A stretch of DNA of 64,000 nt from JACKHA01 sp041401985. GTDB taxonomy: Bacteria; Planctomycetota; Phycisphaerae; Phycisphaerales; UBA1924. The notes below the pieces were generated by a model. It saw only the letters and a program-made list of their open reading frames with translations. It was not told the DNA's origin and ran no database searches. The stretch is taken from positions 1 through 64,000 of the forward strand of contig JAWKTE010000013.1 of NCBI GenBank assembly GCA_041401985.1. The letters are read 5' to 3'. Below are positions 25,289 through 34,995 of the stretch, piece after piece; positions within the stretch are counted from its first letter, which is position 1; the number at the start of each line of letters is the position of its first letter. A program made the position numbers and the translations under genes.

Positions 25289-27199
25289 TCACGCCCGCGC
25301 GTCCCACCACGCCGCGAGCATGCACAGCGCGGGGATTCGCGACGCGGCCCGCGGGTCGGCGGGGTCGATCACGCGTCGGACGTGCGGCCCCAGCACGCCG
25401 TCCTTGACGAGCCGCGATTCGAGCAGGCGATCGCCGAAACCCGCCCACGCGTTCGCTCCGATGCGGAGACTGAAGCCCTGCTTGGGCCTGGTCAGCACGC
25501 CGGGCGGCACGCACCCTTCGAGGTACCGCCGAAGGATCGGCTTCGACCCCCCGTTGGATCCGCCAGCTGCTCCGCGCGCTTCCTCCGGCGTCACCGGACG
25601 CGACAGCGCCCACTCCAGCACGCGCCGATCCAGGAACGGGGCGCGAACCTCCAATCCGACATCCATCGACGCCCGATCGACCTTCGGCAGGATCGACCCC
25701 GCACAGAACGTCATCAGGTCCATCCGCTGCGCCCAGCGCGGCCAGGGAAGCCCCGGCCGATCGTGCGCCGCCGCCCACCCCGCATACGCCTGCTCGCCAT
25801 ACCGCACACCGAAGGGCGCGAGCAGGGCTTCGACCTCCCACGCCTCGAACCGCGGCAGCACACGGCGCAGATGCGTCCCAACCGCCACTCGCCCCGACGC
25901 GACGCCCGGCGCATCCAGCACGCCGACGCCCCCACCGCTTTCGCGCCGCGGTGCTGCCGCCGATCGGGATCCAGGCGTCGTGCCCAGCGTGCCCGCGTGC
26001 CATGTGTACCCCGCAAAGGCCTCATCGCCCCCATCGCCCGCGAGCATGACCTTCCCGTGGCGTCTGGCGGCTCGCGAGATCGCCCCCGCGGTCAAAAGAG
26101 CGCCGTAGCCCTGCGGCTCGTCGAACGCTCGCGCGTAGGCCGTCAGCGCCTCGTCGAGCGAGCTAGAGCCCATCGGCACGCCGGTCCACTCCAGCCCCAA
26201 GTGCGCGGCGGTCTGGCGGGCCGCGGGCGCCTCGTCGTCCTTCGAATCCAGCGCCAGCGTGAACGCGCGGACGGGCGATCGCGACGGCGCCACGCCGCCG
26301 GCACCGCGGACGCCGCTCTCATCGCGCTCTCGCCCCGCGAGCGCCACCGCGACCGCGCTCGAATCCAGCCCGCCCGACAGAAACAGCCCCACCGGCACGT
26401 CCGACAGCAGATGGTCGCCAACCACCTCGCCCCAGATTGCCTCGAACTCCTCGCTCTGCTCGGCGAGAATGGACGGTCCCGACGCCGACTCGCGCACACA
26501 CTCGGGCGGCGACCACCACCGGCGCACCCGCACACCCGCGCCCGGCCGCCACTCCAGGCACTCGCCCGGTCCCAGTTTCGACACCCCCTGCCACACCGTT
26601 TCCGGCGCGGGGCTGTAGCCGTGGGCCAGCACGTGCGCCAGCGCCGTCGGATTCGGACCCGGCCTGCGCGCCAGCATCGCCAGCACCGCGTCCGCGTCCG
26701 ACGCGATGACCAGCCCCGCCGCCGCCCCGGCGAACACCAGCGGCTTCATCCCCGCGTGGTCCACCGCGGCCCGCAGCGTCCGCTCCCGATCGTCCCACAC
26801 CGCCAGCGCGAACATCCCGCGCACCGCGTCGATGGCCGCGTCGAACCCCCATCGATCCACGACGTGCAGCACGACCTCGCAGTCCGACCTGCCGCGGAAC
26901 CGGCAGCCCTCGCCCTCGAGACGCCGGCGCAGCGCGGGCGCGTTGTAGACCTCGCCGTTGGCCACCAGCGCCAACGCCCCGCCGGCGCGCTCCAAGACCA
27001 TCGGCTGCGCACCCGTCGGTGACAGGTCGTTGATGGCCAGCCTCGTGTGCCCCAGGCGCACCAGGCCCGACGCGGACTGCCAACGCCCCCGCCCGTCCGG
27101 CCCGCGTCGGTCGAGCCGCGCCATCGCCCGCTCCCACGCCGCGTCGCAGGGCTGGGGCGCGTCGGCTGTCGCCCGCGCGTTGACCAGGATGCCGCACAT
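25289..27199 (-). CDS. asnB: glutamine-hydrolysing asparagine synthase
   Basis: A 636-residue class II amidotransferase. The initiator Met is followed by the N-terminal nucleophile Cys2 (MCGILVN), so the glutaminase domain (about 1-210) is intact; the synthetase domain carries the PP-loop SGGLDSSAVAVAL and YGALL/GDGGDEAF-type downstream motifs. It makes asparagine, or an amidated sugar or peptide, from aspartate-like substrates with ATP. It is the last gene of an operon with three methyltransferases (its ATG overlaps the preceding TGA), so the product may be an amidated surface glycan and not free asparagine; many such AsnB copies lie in polysaccharide clusters. A larger frame upstream to 27448 is a shadow. 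Confidence 0.92.
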   Translation of the reverse strand: MCGILVNARATADAPQPCDAAWERAMARLDRRGPDGRGRWQSASGLVRLGHTRLAINDLSPTGAQPMVLERAGGALALVANGEVYNAPALRRRLEGEGCRFRGRSDCEVVLHVVDRWGFDAAIDAVRGMFALAVWDDRERTLRAAVDHAGMKPLVFAGAAAGLVIASDADAVLAMLARRPGPNPTALAHVLAHGYSPAPETVWQGVSKLGPGECLEWRPGAGVRVRRWWSPPECVRESASGPSILAEQSEEFEAIWGEVVGDHLLSDVPVGLFLSGGLDSSAVAVALAGRERDESGVRGAGGVAPSRSPVRAFTLALDSKDDEAPAARQTAAHLGLEWTGVPMGSSSLDEALTAYARAFDEPQGYGALLTAGAISRAARRHGKVMLAGDGGDEAFAGYTWHAGTLGTTPGSRSAAAPRRESGGGVGVLDAPGVASGRVAVGTHLRRVLPRFEAWEVEALLAPFGVRYGEQAYAGWAAAHDRPGLPWPRWAQRMDLMTFCAGSILPKVDRASMDVGLEVRAPFLDRRVLEWALSRPVTPEEARGAAGGSNGGSKPILRRYLEGCVPPGVLTRPKQGFSLRIGANAWAGFGDRLLESRLVKDGVLGPHVRRVIDPADPRAASRIPALCMLAAWWDARA

Positions 27200-28011
27200 C
27201 AGGCGTCGCCCGTGGCAGGCCCCGCGCCGGCGTCGCCGACCCAGTGGGCCGAGGCCTTGATGTCGATCCCGGCGTGCAGTTCGTCGATCGCCCACCCCGC
27301 GCGGGTCACTTCCTCGCGCAGCGATTCGGGCGTGTACTCGCGCCGGTGGTCCTCGTCGTCCTTCCAGCGAAGGCCCAGGTCGCGGTACATGACCTTCTGC
27401 CACCGGCTGTCCACCGGCGGCACCGCCACCAGCAGGCGCGGCGCGCACCGCCCCAGCGCCCGCAGCAGCCCCACCGGCTCGTCCAGGTGCTCGATCACAT
27501 GCGAGCAGATCACTACGTCGTGGCGCGTCGACGGCGCCTCCCGCGTCACGTCGCGCACCTCGAAACGCAGGTTCTCATGCGACATGATCGATCGGGCCTG
27601 CTCGATCCGAACCGGATTCATGTCGCACGCGGTCACCAGGCAGCCCTTCTCGGCCATCCAGCCGAGGTACGCGCTGGCCCCGCAGCCAACATCGAGCACG
27701 CGCTGGCCAGCAGCGACGCGGTCCAGGATCCACTGCTTGTGCGACCGCCACAGCCAGTGCTTGGGGTGGCGTCCGCGATAGCACTTGGCCCCCGCGATGT
27801 TCAGGTGCTTCTGCACCACATCGTCGAGTTCGCGCGTCAGCGCGATCTCCCGCACCAGGCGGTCGCGCGGGGCCTTGATCAGCGGCCCGGAGCGCCGGAC
27901 CTCGAGCGCGGCTTCCAGCGTCGCCACCAGGGCCGCATCGTCGAGCGTCCCCAGTGCCTGGGCCAGCGAGTCGGTCGTCGCGTGGGGCTGCTCGGCCAGT
28001 GCCCGGCTCAT
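27199..28011 (-). CDS. class I SAM-dependent methyltransferase
   Basis: A 270-residue protein with a Rossmann-type methyltransferase domain. Motif I is VLDVGCGASAYLG, followed by an acidic loop after strand 2 (TACDMNPVRIEQAR) and HDVVICSHVIEHLDEP, the pattern of UbiE/COQ5- or Methyltransf_11-like enzymes found in lipid and glycan modification. The ATG at 28011 overlaps the preceding gene as ATGA and the stop overlaps asnB by one base. The N-terminal ~85 residues are helical and may bind the acceptor. The substrate is unknown; context suggests surface polysaccharide. Confidence 0.85.
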   Translation of the reverse strand: MSRALAEQPHATTDSLAQALGTLDDAALVATLEAALEVRRSGPLIKAPRDRLVREIALTRELDDVVQKHLNIAGAKCYRGRHPKHWLWRSHKQWILDRVAAGQRVLDVGCGASAYLGWMAEKGCLVTACDMNPVRIEQARSIMSHENLRFEVRDVTREAPSTRHDVVICSHVIEHLDEPVGLLRALGRCAPRLLVAVPPVDSRWQKVMYRDLGLRWKDDEDHRREYTPESLREEVTRAGWAIDELHAGIDIKASAHWVGDAGAGPATGDA

Positions 28012-28967
28012 GGCGCCCGTCCTTCCCCCGCGTCGCCATCCGCCGACGGGCGGACCGCGACCACGAGCATCTTCTGGTTGAGGAACCCCAGACGCTGGGC
28101 CGCGCGGCACAGCGCCACCACCCGCCGCCAGCGCCGCGGCCGAGCCGTCGCCCACCGATGCATGTGCGGCTCGAGGAACCCCGGCCGCTCCGGCGCCGGG
28201 TAGAAACTCGTCCGCTCGAACCTCGTCACGCGGAACCCGGCCCGTCGGATGGCCCGGCGCAGCGCCCGCCCGCCGACGAACACCTCCGTGTACGCCTTGG
28301 GCGTCGGCGAGAACACGCGCACGCCGTTGCCCGCGCGCCGCTGGCGACGCAGCGTCAGCACGTTGTCGACAAACGCCCAGAAGAGCAGGCGCGACTTCGA
28401 CGGCGTCACGAGGATCAGCGTCCCGCCGGGGCGCAGCACCCGGAACATCTCGTCCAGCGCGGCGGCCCGGAACGCCGGGTCGATGTGCTCATATGTGTCC
28501 GTCGTCACGATCGTGTCGAAGTGCCCGCTCGGGTACGCGAGGCTCTCGGCCAGGCCCTGCTTGAGCGCGAACGGCGTCCGCACACCCCGCTCGCGCAGGT
28601 TCGCCTCGGCGTGGGCCACCATGCTCGCCGACGGGTCCAGGCCGTGGAGTTCCTTGTACCGGTCCCGCAGCAGGTACAGGATGTCGCCGAAGCCCGAGCC
28701 GATGTCCAGCAGTCGCTGCCCGCCGGGGTCGAGGGCCGCGATTCGCTCGAGTTTGTGGCGCGCGAACGAGGCGTAGGCCTCCTGCTCGGGCGCGAACGCC
28801 TCGTGCCAGAACTTGCCCCGGCACGCGCGGCAGCGGTTCCGGTAGTTGAACTCCTCGGCCACCGCGTCCAGTCGTTCATCCTTCGACGCCACGTCCGCAG
28901 ACGCAGACGCCGCCGCCGGCGCATCAACCTTCGTTTCCGCCACAACCTCCGCCACAAGCCCGCTCAT
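28008..28967 (-). CDS. class I SAM-dependent methyltransferase with N-terminal Cys motif
   Basis: A 319-residue methyltransferase. Motif I is LLDIGSGFGDILYLL; GHFDTIVTTDTYEHIDPAF and LRPGGTLILVTPSK correspond to motifs II and III. Before the catalytic domain is RNRCRACRGKFWH, a CxxC segment that could be half of a zinc site as in many glycan-locus methyltransferases. It overlaps both neighbours by four bases (ATGA), so it is translated with them. The C-terminal part (FLEPHMHRWATARPRR) is Arg-rich. Specificity cannot be read from sequence. Confidence 0.85.
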   Translation of the reverse strand: MSGLVAEVVAETKVDAPAAASASADVASKDERLDAVAEEFNYRNRCRACRGKFWHEAFAPEQEAYASFARHKLERIAALDPGGQRLLDIGSGFGDILYLLRDRYKELHGLDPSASMVAHAEANLRERGVRTPFALKQGLAESLAYPSGHFDTIVTTDTYEHIDPAFRAAALDEMFRVLRPGGTLILVTPSKSRLLFWAFVDNVLTLRRQRRAGNGVRVFSPTPKAYTEVFVGGRALRRAIRRAGFRVTRFERTSFYPAPERPGFLEPHMHRWATARPRRWRRVVALCRAAQRLGFLNQKMLVVAVRPSADGDAGEGRAP

Positions 28968-30169
28968 GCCGCCACTCCGTGCGACGCCCGCGCCCCGGCC
29001 GTGCTCGCGTGCTCCTCGACGAACGCGCCGGGGCGCTCGCCGGCCTCCGCCGCCATCGGCCTCTCGAACAGCACCGTCAGCGCCTCGGGCCACTCCCAGA
29101 ACGGGTACCCGCCCTCGCGCGGCTTCGGATCGGCCCGCACCACGTCCAGCCCCGCCGCCTCACCCCAGCCGACCACCTCGCGGCTCGTGTGGTGCGTCGC
29201 CACCGGCGCCGACCACCAGTCCAGGTTGTGGTGCACCGTCGGGTGGTTCCGCAGCACCTGGTACCAGCGCATCCGCAGCCCGGGCTTGGCCCGCCGACGC
29301 TCGCGCGACTCGAGCCACCGCCCGAACTGCGCCATCCGCCGGGCCACACCCTGCTGCGCCGGTTTCGAGAGGCGCGTCGTCACGCCCCGGATCGCCCCGT
29401 CCACGAGCTCATGGGCCCAGTTGCCCCGGTGGTACATCCGCACCGACATCAGCCCGCCCGGCCCGACCACGCGCGCGACCGCCGCGAACGCCCGGGCCGC
29501 GTCGCCCGTGTGCATCAAGACGCCCAGCGAGAACGCCGCGTCCACGCGCGCCAGCGGGATCTCGAACAGCGACGCCTGCACGACATGCACGCGCGGGTCG
29601 TCGCGGAACCGTTCGTGGGCCGCTTCGACGCCCCAGCCGATGTCGATCGACACGACCTCCCGCGCCCCCTGCTCCAGCGCGGCCCGCGTGAACCGCCCAT
29701 TCCCGCACCCGGCGTCGAGCACCAGGCGATCCTCCAGCCGCCCCGCCAGGAACGTCTTGGACTCGAACGCCCGGCGCGTGTCGCCCCACAGCCCGCCGCG
29801 ATGCTCCAGCGGGTCCGCGCCGTCCGGAGGGGCGTCCAGGTGCCCCCAGTCGCGGAACTGCAGCCACTCGGCCCCGAACCGGTCGATCGTCGCCGCCTCG
29901 ACGCCGCCCCGCCCACGCCCGACCCGCCCGGGACGCTCCAGCCCGAGCCTACGGAGCACCGCCGCGTGCTTGACCTCCAGATCGGGACGCCGAAACAGGT
30001 CGGCCGGCAGCAGCCGCGGGATCCCTCCCGCCACCCACCACCAACCGCCCCGCCCATCGTGCAGGACCCCCTCGTCCACGCGATCGCCCACCCCCGAGAG
30101 AGCCTCGAGGCACAGTTCCACGCCCGGTTCTCCGGGCGACCGCAGGTGTTCCAGCAGCGACTCGCGCAT
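28964..30169 (-). CDS. class I SAM-dependent methyltransferase, first gene of an asnB operon
   Basis: A 401-residue protein with a ~120-residue N-terminal extension resembling the Trm112-like Cys-poor front domain of glycan methyltransferases, then the catalytic domain with motif I VLDAGCGNGRFTRAAL and a late motif GPGGLMSVRMYHRG. The C-terminal ~120 residues are helical. It begins the four-gene operon; the ATG at 30169 has GGAGG upstream. Three different methyltransferases plus an amidotransferase in one operon point to a multi-step decoration of one product, probably a surface sugar. I cannot name the product. Confidence 0.82.
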   Translation of the reverse strand: MRESLLEHLRSPGEPGVELCLEALSGVGDRVDEGVLHDGRGGWWWVAGGIPRLLPADLFRRPDLEVKHAAVLRRLGLERPGRVGRGRGGVEAATIDRFGAEWLQFRDWGHLDAPPDGADPLEHRGGLWGDTRRAFESKTFLAGRLEDRLVLDAGCGNGRFTRAALEQGAREVVSIDIGWGVEAAHERFRDDPRVHVVQASLFEIPLARVDAAFSLGVLMHTGDAARAFAAVARVVGPGGLMSVRMYHRGNWAHELVDGAIRGVTTRLSKPAQQGVARRMAQFGRWLESRERRRAKPGLRMRWYQVLRNHPTVHHNLDWWSAPVATHHTSREVVGWGEAAGLDVVRADPKPREGGYPFWEWPEALTVLFERPMAAEAGERPGAFVEEHASTAGARASHGVAA

Positions 30170-30260
30170 CGGGCCTCCGAATCCGCGTATCGCTCTATCG
30201 GCCCGCGCCCCGCTCGGCCGCCAGCCGCCGGCCCCCGCCCGCCCGGCCTACCAATCCCCC

Positions 30261-30713
30261 ATGCCAGGGCACACCATCCGCCTCCACCGCGTCCTCAAGG
30301 CCCCGCCCGAGCGCGTCTACCGCGCCTTCCTCGACCCCGACGCCCTGGCGCGCTGGTGCCCGCCGCACGGCTTCGTCGGCAAGGTCCACGAGATGGATGC
30401 CCGCGTCGGCGGCGGGTACCGCATGTCCTTCACCAACTTCGGCACCGGCTCGTCCCACTCGTTCGGGGGCACGTACCTCGAACTCGTGCCCAACGAGCGC
30501 ATCCGCTACACAGACGCCTTCGACGACCCCAACCTCCCCGGCGAGATGGGCGTCACCGTCACCCTACGCAAGGCCATGTGCGGCACGGAACTGACCATCG
30601 AGCAGACCGGCGTGCCCGAGGTCATCCCGCCCGAGATGTGCTACCTCGGCTGGCAGGAGTCGATGTCGCAACTGGCCAACCTCGTCGAGCCGGAGATCCC
30701 CGACGCCCCCTGA
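30261..30713 (+). CDS. SRPBCC (AHSA1-like) domain protein
   Basis: A 150-residue START-like fold protein. The sequence [RVLKAPPERVYRAFLDPDAL..W.PP.GF] at the N-terminus and the Gly-rich [VGGGYRMSF.NFG] strand are typical of the Aha1/activator-type SRPBCC family, which bind hydrophobic ligands or act in stress responses. It is read alone, divergent from the methyltransferase operon (about 91 bases apart). The ligand and partner are unknown. Confidence 0.85.
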   Translation: MPGHTIRLHRVLKAPPERVYRAFLDPDALARWCPPHGFVGKVHEMDARVGGGYRMSFTNFGTGSSHSFGGTYLELVPNERIRYTDAFDDPNLPGEMGVTVTLRKAMCGTELTIEQTGVPEVIPPEMCYLGWQESMSQLANLVEPEIPDAP

Positions 30714-30855
30714 CCGCACGCACGCGGATCCCCGCCGCCACGCCGGGCATGCCGACCGGTACCACCGGTCGCGGCCCGGTCGCGTCGGACGCGTCGCCGA
30801 CCCTCGCTCGTGGGTGGCCAACGCCCTTGAACGCCGCAGCCACGGAGGCCCGTCC

Positions 30856-32118
30856 ATGCGCACCGCACTGCTCCTGATCGCCCTGACCACGCCCAGCCCC
30901 GCCCTCGCCATCGACCAGGCCCACCGCGAACGCGCCCACGACATGATCGCCCGCGCCTGCGCCGAACTCGTCGCCCAGCAGCACCCCTCCGGCGGCTGGA
31001 ACATCACCGACGACCCCAACGCTCCCGTCCTGCCCGCCATCACGGGCCTGGCCATCAACGCCCTGGCCCTCCACCCCGCCGACGACGATCACGAGACCAG
31101 CGCATCCCGCGCCGACGCCATCGCCCGCGGCACACGCTTCCTCCTCGACCACGCCCAACCCGACGGCGGCATCTATGACGCCATGCTCCCGTCCTACAAC
31201 ACCGCCATCTGCGTCTCGGCCCTCGTCCACGCCCGCGACCTGCCCGGCGACCTGCCCGGCGCAACCGACGCCCAGATCGACGACGCCATCGCGAGCGCCC
31301 TGGCCTTCATGCGCACCCTCCAATGGGGCCAGGACGCCCGCCAGCCCAACCCCGACGGCACGCCAAGCGCGGGCGACACCGTCCGCGTCGTCGCGCCCGA
31401 CCACCCGTTCTACGGCGGCGTCGGGTACGGCCGCCACGGACGCCCCGACAACTCCAACCTCAACTTCATCACCCAGGCCTTCCACGACGCCGGCGTCGAT
31501 CGCGACGACCCCGTCTTCCAGCGGGCCCTGGTGTTCCTGCAGCGCACGCAGATGCACGAGGCGGTCAACGACGCCCCGTACGCCGAGGGCTCCACCCAGG
31601 GCGGATTCATCTACGCCACCGCCGAGTCCGGCGATGAGCCCGGCGTCGGCCAGAGCCAGGCCGGCACCATCGAGGAGACCCTCGACGACGGCACGCGCGT
31701 CAGCCGCCTCCGCGCCTACGGCTCCATGACCTACGCCGCGTTCAAGACCATGATCTACGCCGGCCTCTCGCCTGAGGACGAGCGCGTCCGCCTGGCCCTG
31801 GGCTGGATCGAACGCAACTACACGCTCGACGAGAACCCCGGGATGGGCACGGAAGGCCAGTACTACTACTACCTGATGTTCGCGCGGGCGCTGGAGGCCG
31901 CGGGCGTCGACACGATCGAAGTGGAACCCATCGCCACCGAATCCGAAAACACGACCACCCGCGACTGGGCCAACGACCTCATCGACGCCCTGGCCGACCT
32001 CCAGAACCCCGACGGCTCCTTCCGCCCCGTGGACGAGCGCTGGATGGAGAACAACCCGGTGCTCATCACCGCCTACGCCGCGATCGCGCTCGAGCACGCC
32101 GCGGGCCTGGTGGACTGA
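30856..32118 (+). CDS. secreted prenyltransferase/squalene-oxidase-repeat (alpha-alpha toroid) protein
   Basis: A 420-residue exported protein. Residues 1-18 form a Sec signal peptide (ALLLIALTTPSPALA). The rest carries repeats of the prenyltransferase/squalene cyclase type, with Gly-Gly-[WI] blocks such as HPSGGWNI, QPDGGIYD, STQGGFIYA and NPDGSF, and the helical segments between them, which predicts an alpha-alpha barrel. It lacks a recognisable DxDD cyclase motif, so enzyme activity is uncertain and it may be a binding protein. Family members are common in secreted proteomes of Planctomycetota. The ATG at 30856 follows GGAGG. Confidence 0.8.
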   Translation: MRTALLLIALTTPSPALAIDQAHRERAHDMIARACAELVAQQHPSGGWNITDDPNAPVLPAITGLAINALALHPADDDHETSASRADAIARGTRFLLDHAQPDGGIYDAMLPSYNTAICVSALVHARDLPGDLPGATDAQIDDAIASALAFMRTLQWGQDARQPNPDGTPSAGDTVRVVAPDHPFYGGVGYGRHGRPDNSNLNFITQAFHDAGVDRDDPVFQRALVFLQRTQMHEAVNDAPYAEGSTQGGFIYATAESGDEPGVGQSQAGTIEETLDDGTRVSRLRAYGSMTYAAFKTMIYAGLSPEDERVRLALGWIERNYTLDENPGMGTEGQYYYYLMFARALEAAGVDTIEVEPIATESENTTTRDWANDLIDALADLQNPDGSFRPVDERWMENNPVLITAYAAIALEHAAGLVD

Positions 32119-32156
32119 CCCGCGCACCGACCCGTCCGTGTCCGCCTTACTCGGCC

Positions 32157-34625
32157 TCAGCACCCCGCCGCGTACAGGTCCAGATAGAAGAAGAAGTCGT
32201 CCCCGTTGAGCACGCCGTTCGGCACGCCGTACCCCGCCTGCCCCGGCACGGCGCCGGTCGTCAGGTCCGCCACCGCCAGGTTGCCCGCGCCATACTGGGC
32301 CAGGTAGTAGAAGAAGTCATCGCTGGTGAGCGAACCGTTCGGCACGCCGTACCCCGGCGTGCCCGCCACGGCCGACGTGGTCAGGTCCGCGGCGCAACCA
32401 CCCAGCAGTTCCGCCCGCCACGCCCCCCGCCCGTACGTCGCCGCCGCGATCGTCCGGTTCGTCCGGTCGATCTGCAGGTCCGTCACGTTCACGTTCGGCA
32501 GCGTGTCGTTGTCCTTGACCCACGTCAGCCCGTCGTCGCGCGACGTGTACACACCCGCCCCGGTGCCGACGTACATCACCGGCTCCGCCATGTCGAAGTC
32601 CACCTCCAGCGAGCCGGTCCGCACTCCGCTGGGCAGCGTGCCGGTCATGTTCGTCCACGTCTGCCCGAAGTTCTCCGTCCGCAGCACCCGCGCCCCGCTC
32701 GTGTTGAAGAACGAGACGTACGCCGTGCCCGGGTCGGCGGGGTCGATGATGATGTCGCTGATCTGCCCGCTGGGCAGCCCCGCCGACCGATCCGCCCACG
32801 TCGCGGCATTCGTCGTCACGAACACCCTGCCCGAGCGGCTACCCGAGTAGATCACGCTCGAATCGCCCGTCGCGACCGCGATCGCGTTGATCGTCGAGCC
32901 CGCCCCCACCGCGTCCGTGCTGATCGCGGTCCACGTCGGGCGCGAGCCCGTCTGCGTCGCGTTTTGCGTCCGCCAGATCCGGTTCGTCCCGCCCAGCAGC
33001 GTCTGCGGCGCGTTCGGGTCGCCCACCAACGGCGCGATGAAGTTCACCGGATCATCGTCCCAGCCCGACGACGAGATGTTCGTCGAACTGTTGTTCGTCC
33101 ACCGCGACACGCTCAGGTACACATACGTCGTGTACCGCCGATTCGTCACCGTCGGGTCGATCACGCTGAACCCGCCGTCGCCCACCTGCGTCTGCGGCCA
33201 CACATCGCTCGCCCCCGTCCGCTCGGGCGTCCCGTTGTCCTGCGTCCCGCCGAGCATCCGTTCCACCGACGTCGGGTGCACCTCGATGTCATAGAGCAGC
33301 GCCGCGCCAAGCGTCGCATTCAGGTTCTGCCAGTTCGACCCGCCGTTGGTCGACCGATAGATCCCGCCGTCGTTGCCCTCCCAGATGATGCCCGTCGGCC
33401 CCCACGCGATGGTGTGGTGGTCTGGATGGACCCGCGGCGTCGACGCCGCGCTGCCGACTTCGGTCCACGACAGCCCGCCGTTGGTGCTGCGCAGAATCCC
33501 CGCCTCGGCATACGACGCGTCCACACCTCCCAGGAAGATCCGATCCGGATTCACCGGATCGATCCCGACGTACGCGTCGTACCAGCACTGCGGGCTGCAG
33601 AAGTTGTCGGCGTTCGGCAGTTCAATCCACGTCTCCCCGCCGTCATCGGTCCGGTACAGCCCGACCATGCTCGACCCGCTGATGAACGCCGCCACCAGGC
33701 GGTCCGGGTCCGACGCCGCGATCGCCAGTTCGATCCGCGACGTCCCCGACGGCAGCCCGCCCGCCAGCGGCGCGAACGTCGAGCCGCCGTTGGTCGAACG
33801 CCACACGCCCTGGTTCGCCCGCGCGATGTACACTACGGCCGGGTCCACGCTGCTCATCACCACGTGCCACGTTGAGCCCGACATCGGCGTCTGCCACGTC
33901 TGCCCGCCATCGAGCGACCGCCGATACCCGCCGTTGGTGCCCAGGTGGATGATGCTCGTGTTCGTCGGGTCGATCGCGATCGAGTTGATCCGCGTGCCGA
34001 CCTGCCCGGTCGTGCCGATCATCGCCCACGTCTGCCCGCCATCGAGCGAGCGGAACAGCCCGCCGCCGTTGGCCCCGCCCTTCATGTCGCCCGTGCCGAA
34101 GTACACGATCTCCGGGTCCACCGGATCGAGCGCCACCGCCCCGCCCACCAGCGACGCGAGCTCATCCGTCAGCGGCGACCAGTTCGCCCCGCCATCGGTC
34201 GTCTTCCACAGCCCGCCGCCCGCCGTCGCGATGTACGCCGTGTTCGGATCGACCGGGTGCGGCGCGATCGAGTTCACCCGCCCGCCAGCGTTGCCCTGCC
34301 CGCTCCAGTACTCGCTCGACATCGGCCGCGGCCCGACGAACTCCCACGACATCCCCGCATCAACCGCGCTGGCCCCCCACTGCCACCCCGGCTCGGCATT
34401 GCCCAGGATCCGGATGTACTCGAACGGCGGCGGGCCCATCTCCCGCTCACGCCCCGGCTGGAACCGCACGCCCGCCGCCTTGACCTCGGGCATCGGGCCG
34501 TCGTGCCGCGTCAGCACCCGCTGGTCCGACCCGCCGGCGCAGCCCATCGCGACGATTGCAAGCAACCCCGCGGCACCAACCAGCACGCCCACTCGCGTGG
34601 CATGGCTGTGGCTCTGCACAGCCAT
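32157..34625 (-). CDS. secreted BNR/sortilin-type propeller lipoprotein with GC-ending C-terminal module
   Basis: An 822-residue protein. The N-terminus has a hydrophobic stretch ending in AMGC, a likely lipobox. The body has many BNR/Asp-box-like blades ([S.NGG..W], [SLDGGQTW], [STNGGSNW], [TDDGGETW]) of the sortilin/VPS10 propeller type, for carbohydrate or protein binding. The C-terminus carries two copies of [DLT..AV.G..GYGVPNG.L..DDFFYYL..Y..G], the last one ending in Gly-Cys; a similar module ends the protein at 34996-36363. The ATG at 34625 lies inside the palindromic repeat at 34599-34678; a GTG just after the repeat is an alternative start that would leave a 21-residue signal. The host role is unknown, probably surface attachment or degradation. 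Confidence 0.82.
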   Translation of the reverse strand: MAVQSHSHATRVGVLVGAAGLLAIVAMGCAGGSDQRVLTRHDGPMPEVKAAGVRFQPGREREMGPPPFEYIRILGNAEPGWQWGASAVDAGMSWEFVGPRPMSSEYWSGQGNAGGRVNSIAPHPVDPNTAYIATAGGGLWKTTDGGANWSPLTDELASLVGGAVALDPVDPEIVYFGTGDMKGGANGGGLFRSLDGGQTWAMIGTTGQVGTRINSIAIDPTNTSIIHLGTNGGYRRSLDGGQTWQTPMSGSTWHVVMSSVDPAVVYIARANQGVWRSTNGGSTFAPLAGGLPSGTSRIELAIAASDPDRLVAAFISGSSMVGLYRTDDGGETWIELPNADNFCSPQCWYDAYVGIDPVNPDRIFLGGVDASYAEAGILRSTNGGLSWTEVGSAASTPRVHPDHHTIAWGPTGIIWEGNDGGIYRSTNGGSNWQNLNATLGAALLYDIEVHPTSVERMLGGTQDNGTPERTGASDVWPQTQVGDGGFSVIDPTVTNRRYTTYVYLSVSRWTNNSSTNISSSGWDDDPVNFIAPLVGDPNAPQTLLGGTNRIWRTQNATQTGSRPTWTAISTDAVGAGSTINAIAVATGDSSVIYSGSRSGRVFVTTNAATWADRSAGLPSGQISDIIIDPADPGTAYVSFFNTSGARVLRTENFGQTWTNMTGTLPSGVRTGSLEVDFDMAEPVMYVGTGAGVYTSRDDGLTWVKDNDTLPNVNVTDLQIDRTNRTIAAATYGRGAWRAELLGGCAADLTTSAVAGTPGYGVPNGSLTSDDFFYYLAQYGAGNLAVADLTTGAVPGQAGYGVPNGVLNGDDFFFYLDLYAAGC

Positions 34626-34678
34626 GTCTCTTCGACCGACTCCCCGATCCCATGGTTGTGCAAAGCCACAGCCATGCC
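34599..34678. repeat. large palindromic repeat (REP/MITE-like) overlapping a start codon
   Basis: Two 28-base arms (34599-34626 and 34651-34678) pair at 26 of 28 positions, around a 24-base loop. Both arms begin or end with GGCATGGCTGTGGC. The element reads as short spurious peptides on both strands and forms the first codons of the lipoprotein gene at 32157-34625. Its structure suggests a mobile palindromic element or transcript hairpin, not a simple terminator, since no T tract follows. The 317 bases between it and 34996 contain no other gene. Confidence 0.8.
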
Positions 34679-34995
34679 ACCCCTCGGGCGCGAGCGTGTT
34701 CTCGCCGCAGCGACCAATATCCCCGGCAGGCCCCCGCCCGCCCCGACGCGTCCCGATCTGTCCCATGGCTTCCCCGCTCCCGCACGCGACGCCGCGGCCG
34801 CCAGCGAGATCGGCCGAGCCACCCCTGTTGAACCCGGACGAGCGTGTCTGGGCACGCCCTCGGGTCTGTTCGACAGTCTCCCGGATCAGGGTTCCTCGAT
34901 CAAGGGGGTCCGACGGACGAAATCCGGGAATCGCGGCCCGGGGGGGCAGACCGGGCGAAGGGACGACGGGCAAGTCCGCCGAGTCCGCCACTGGG

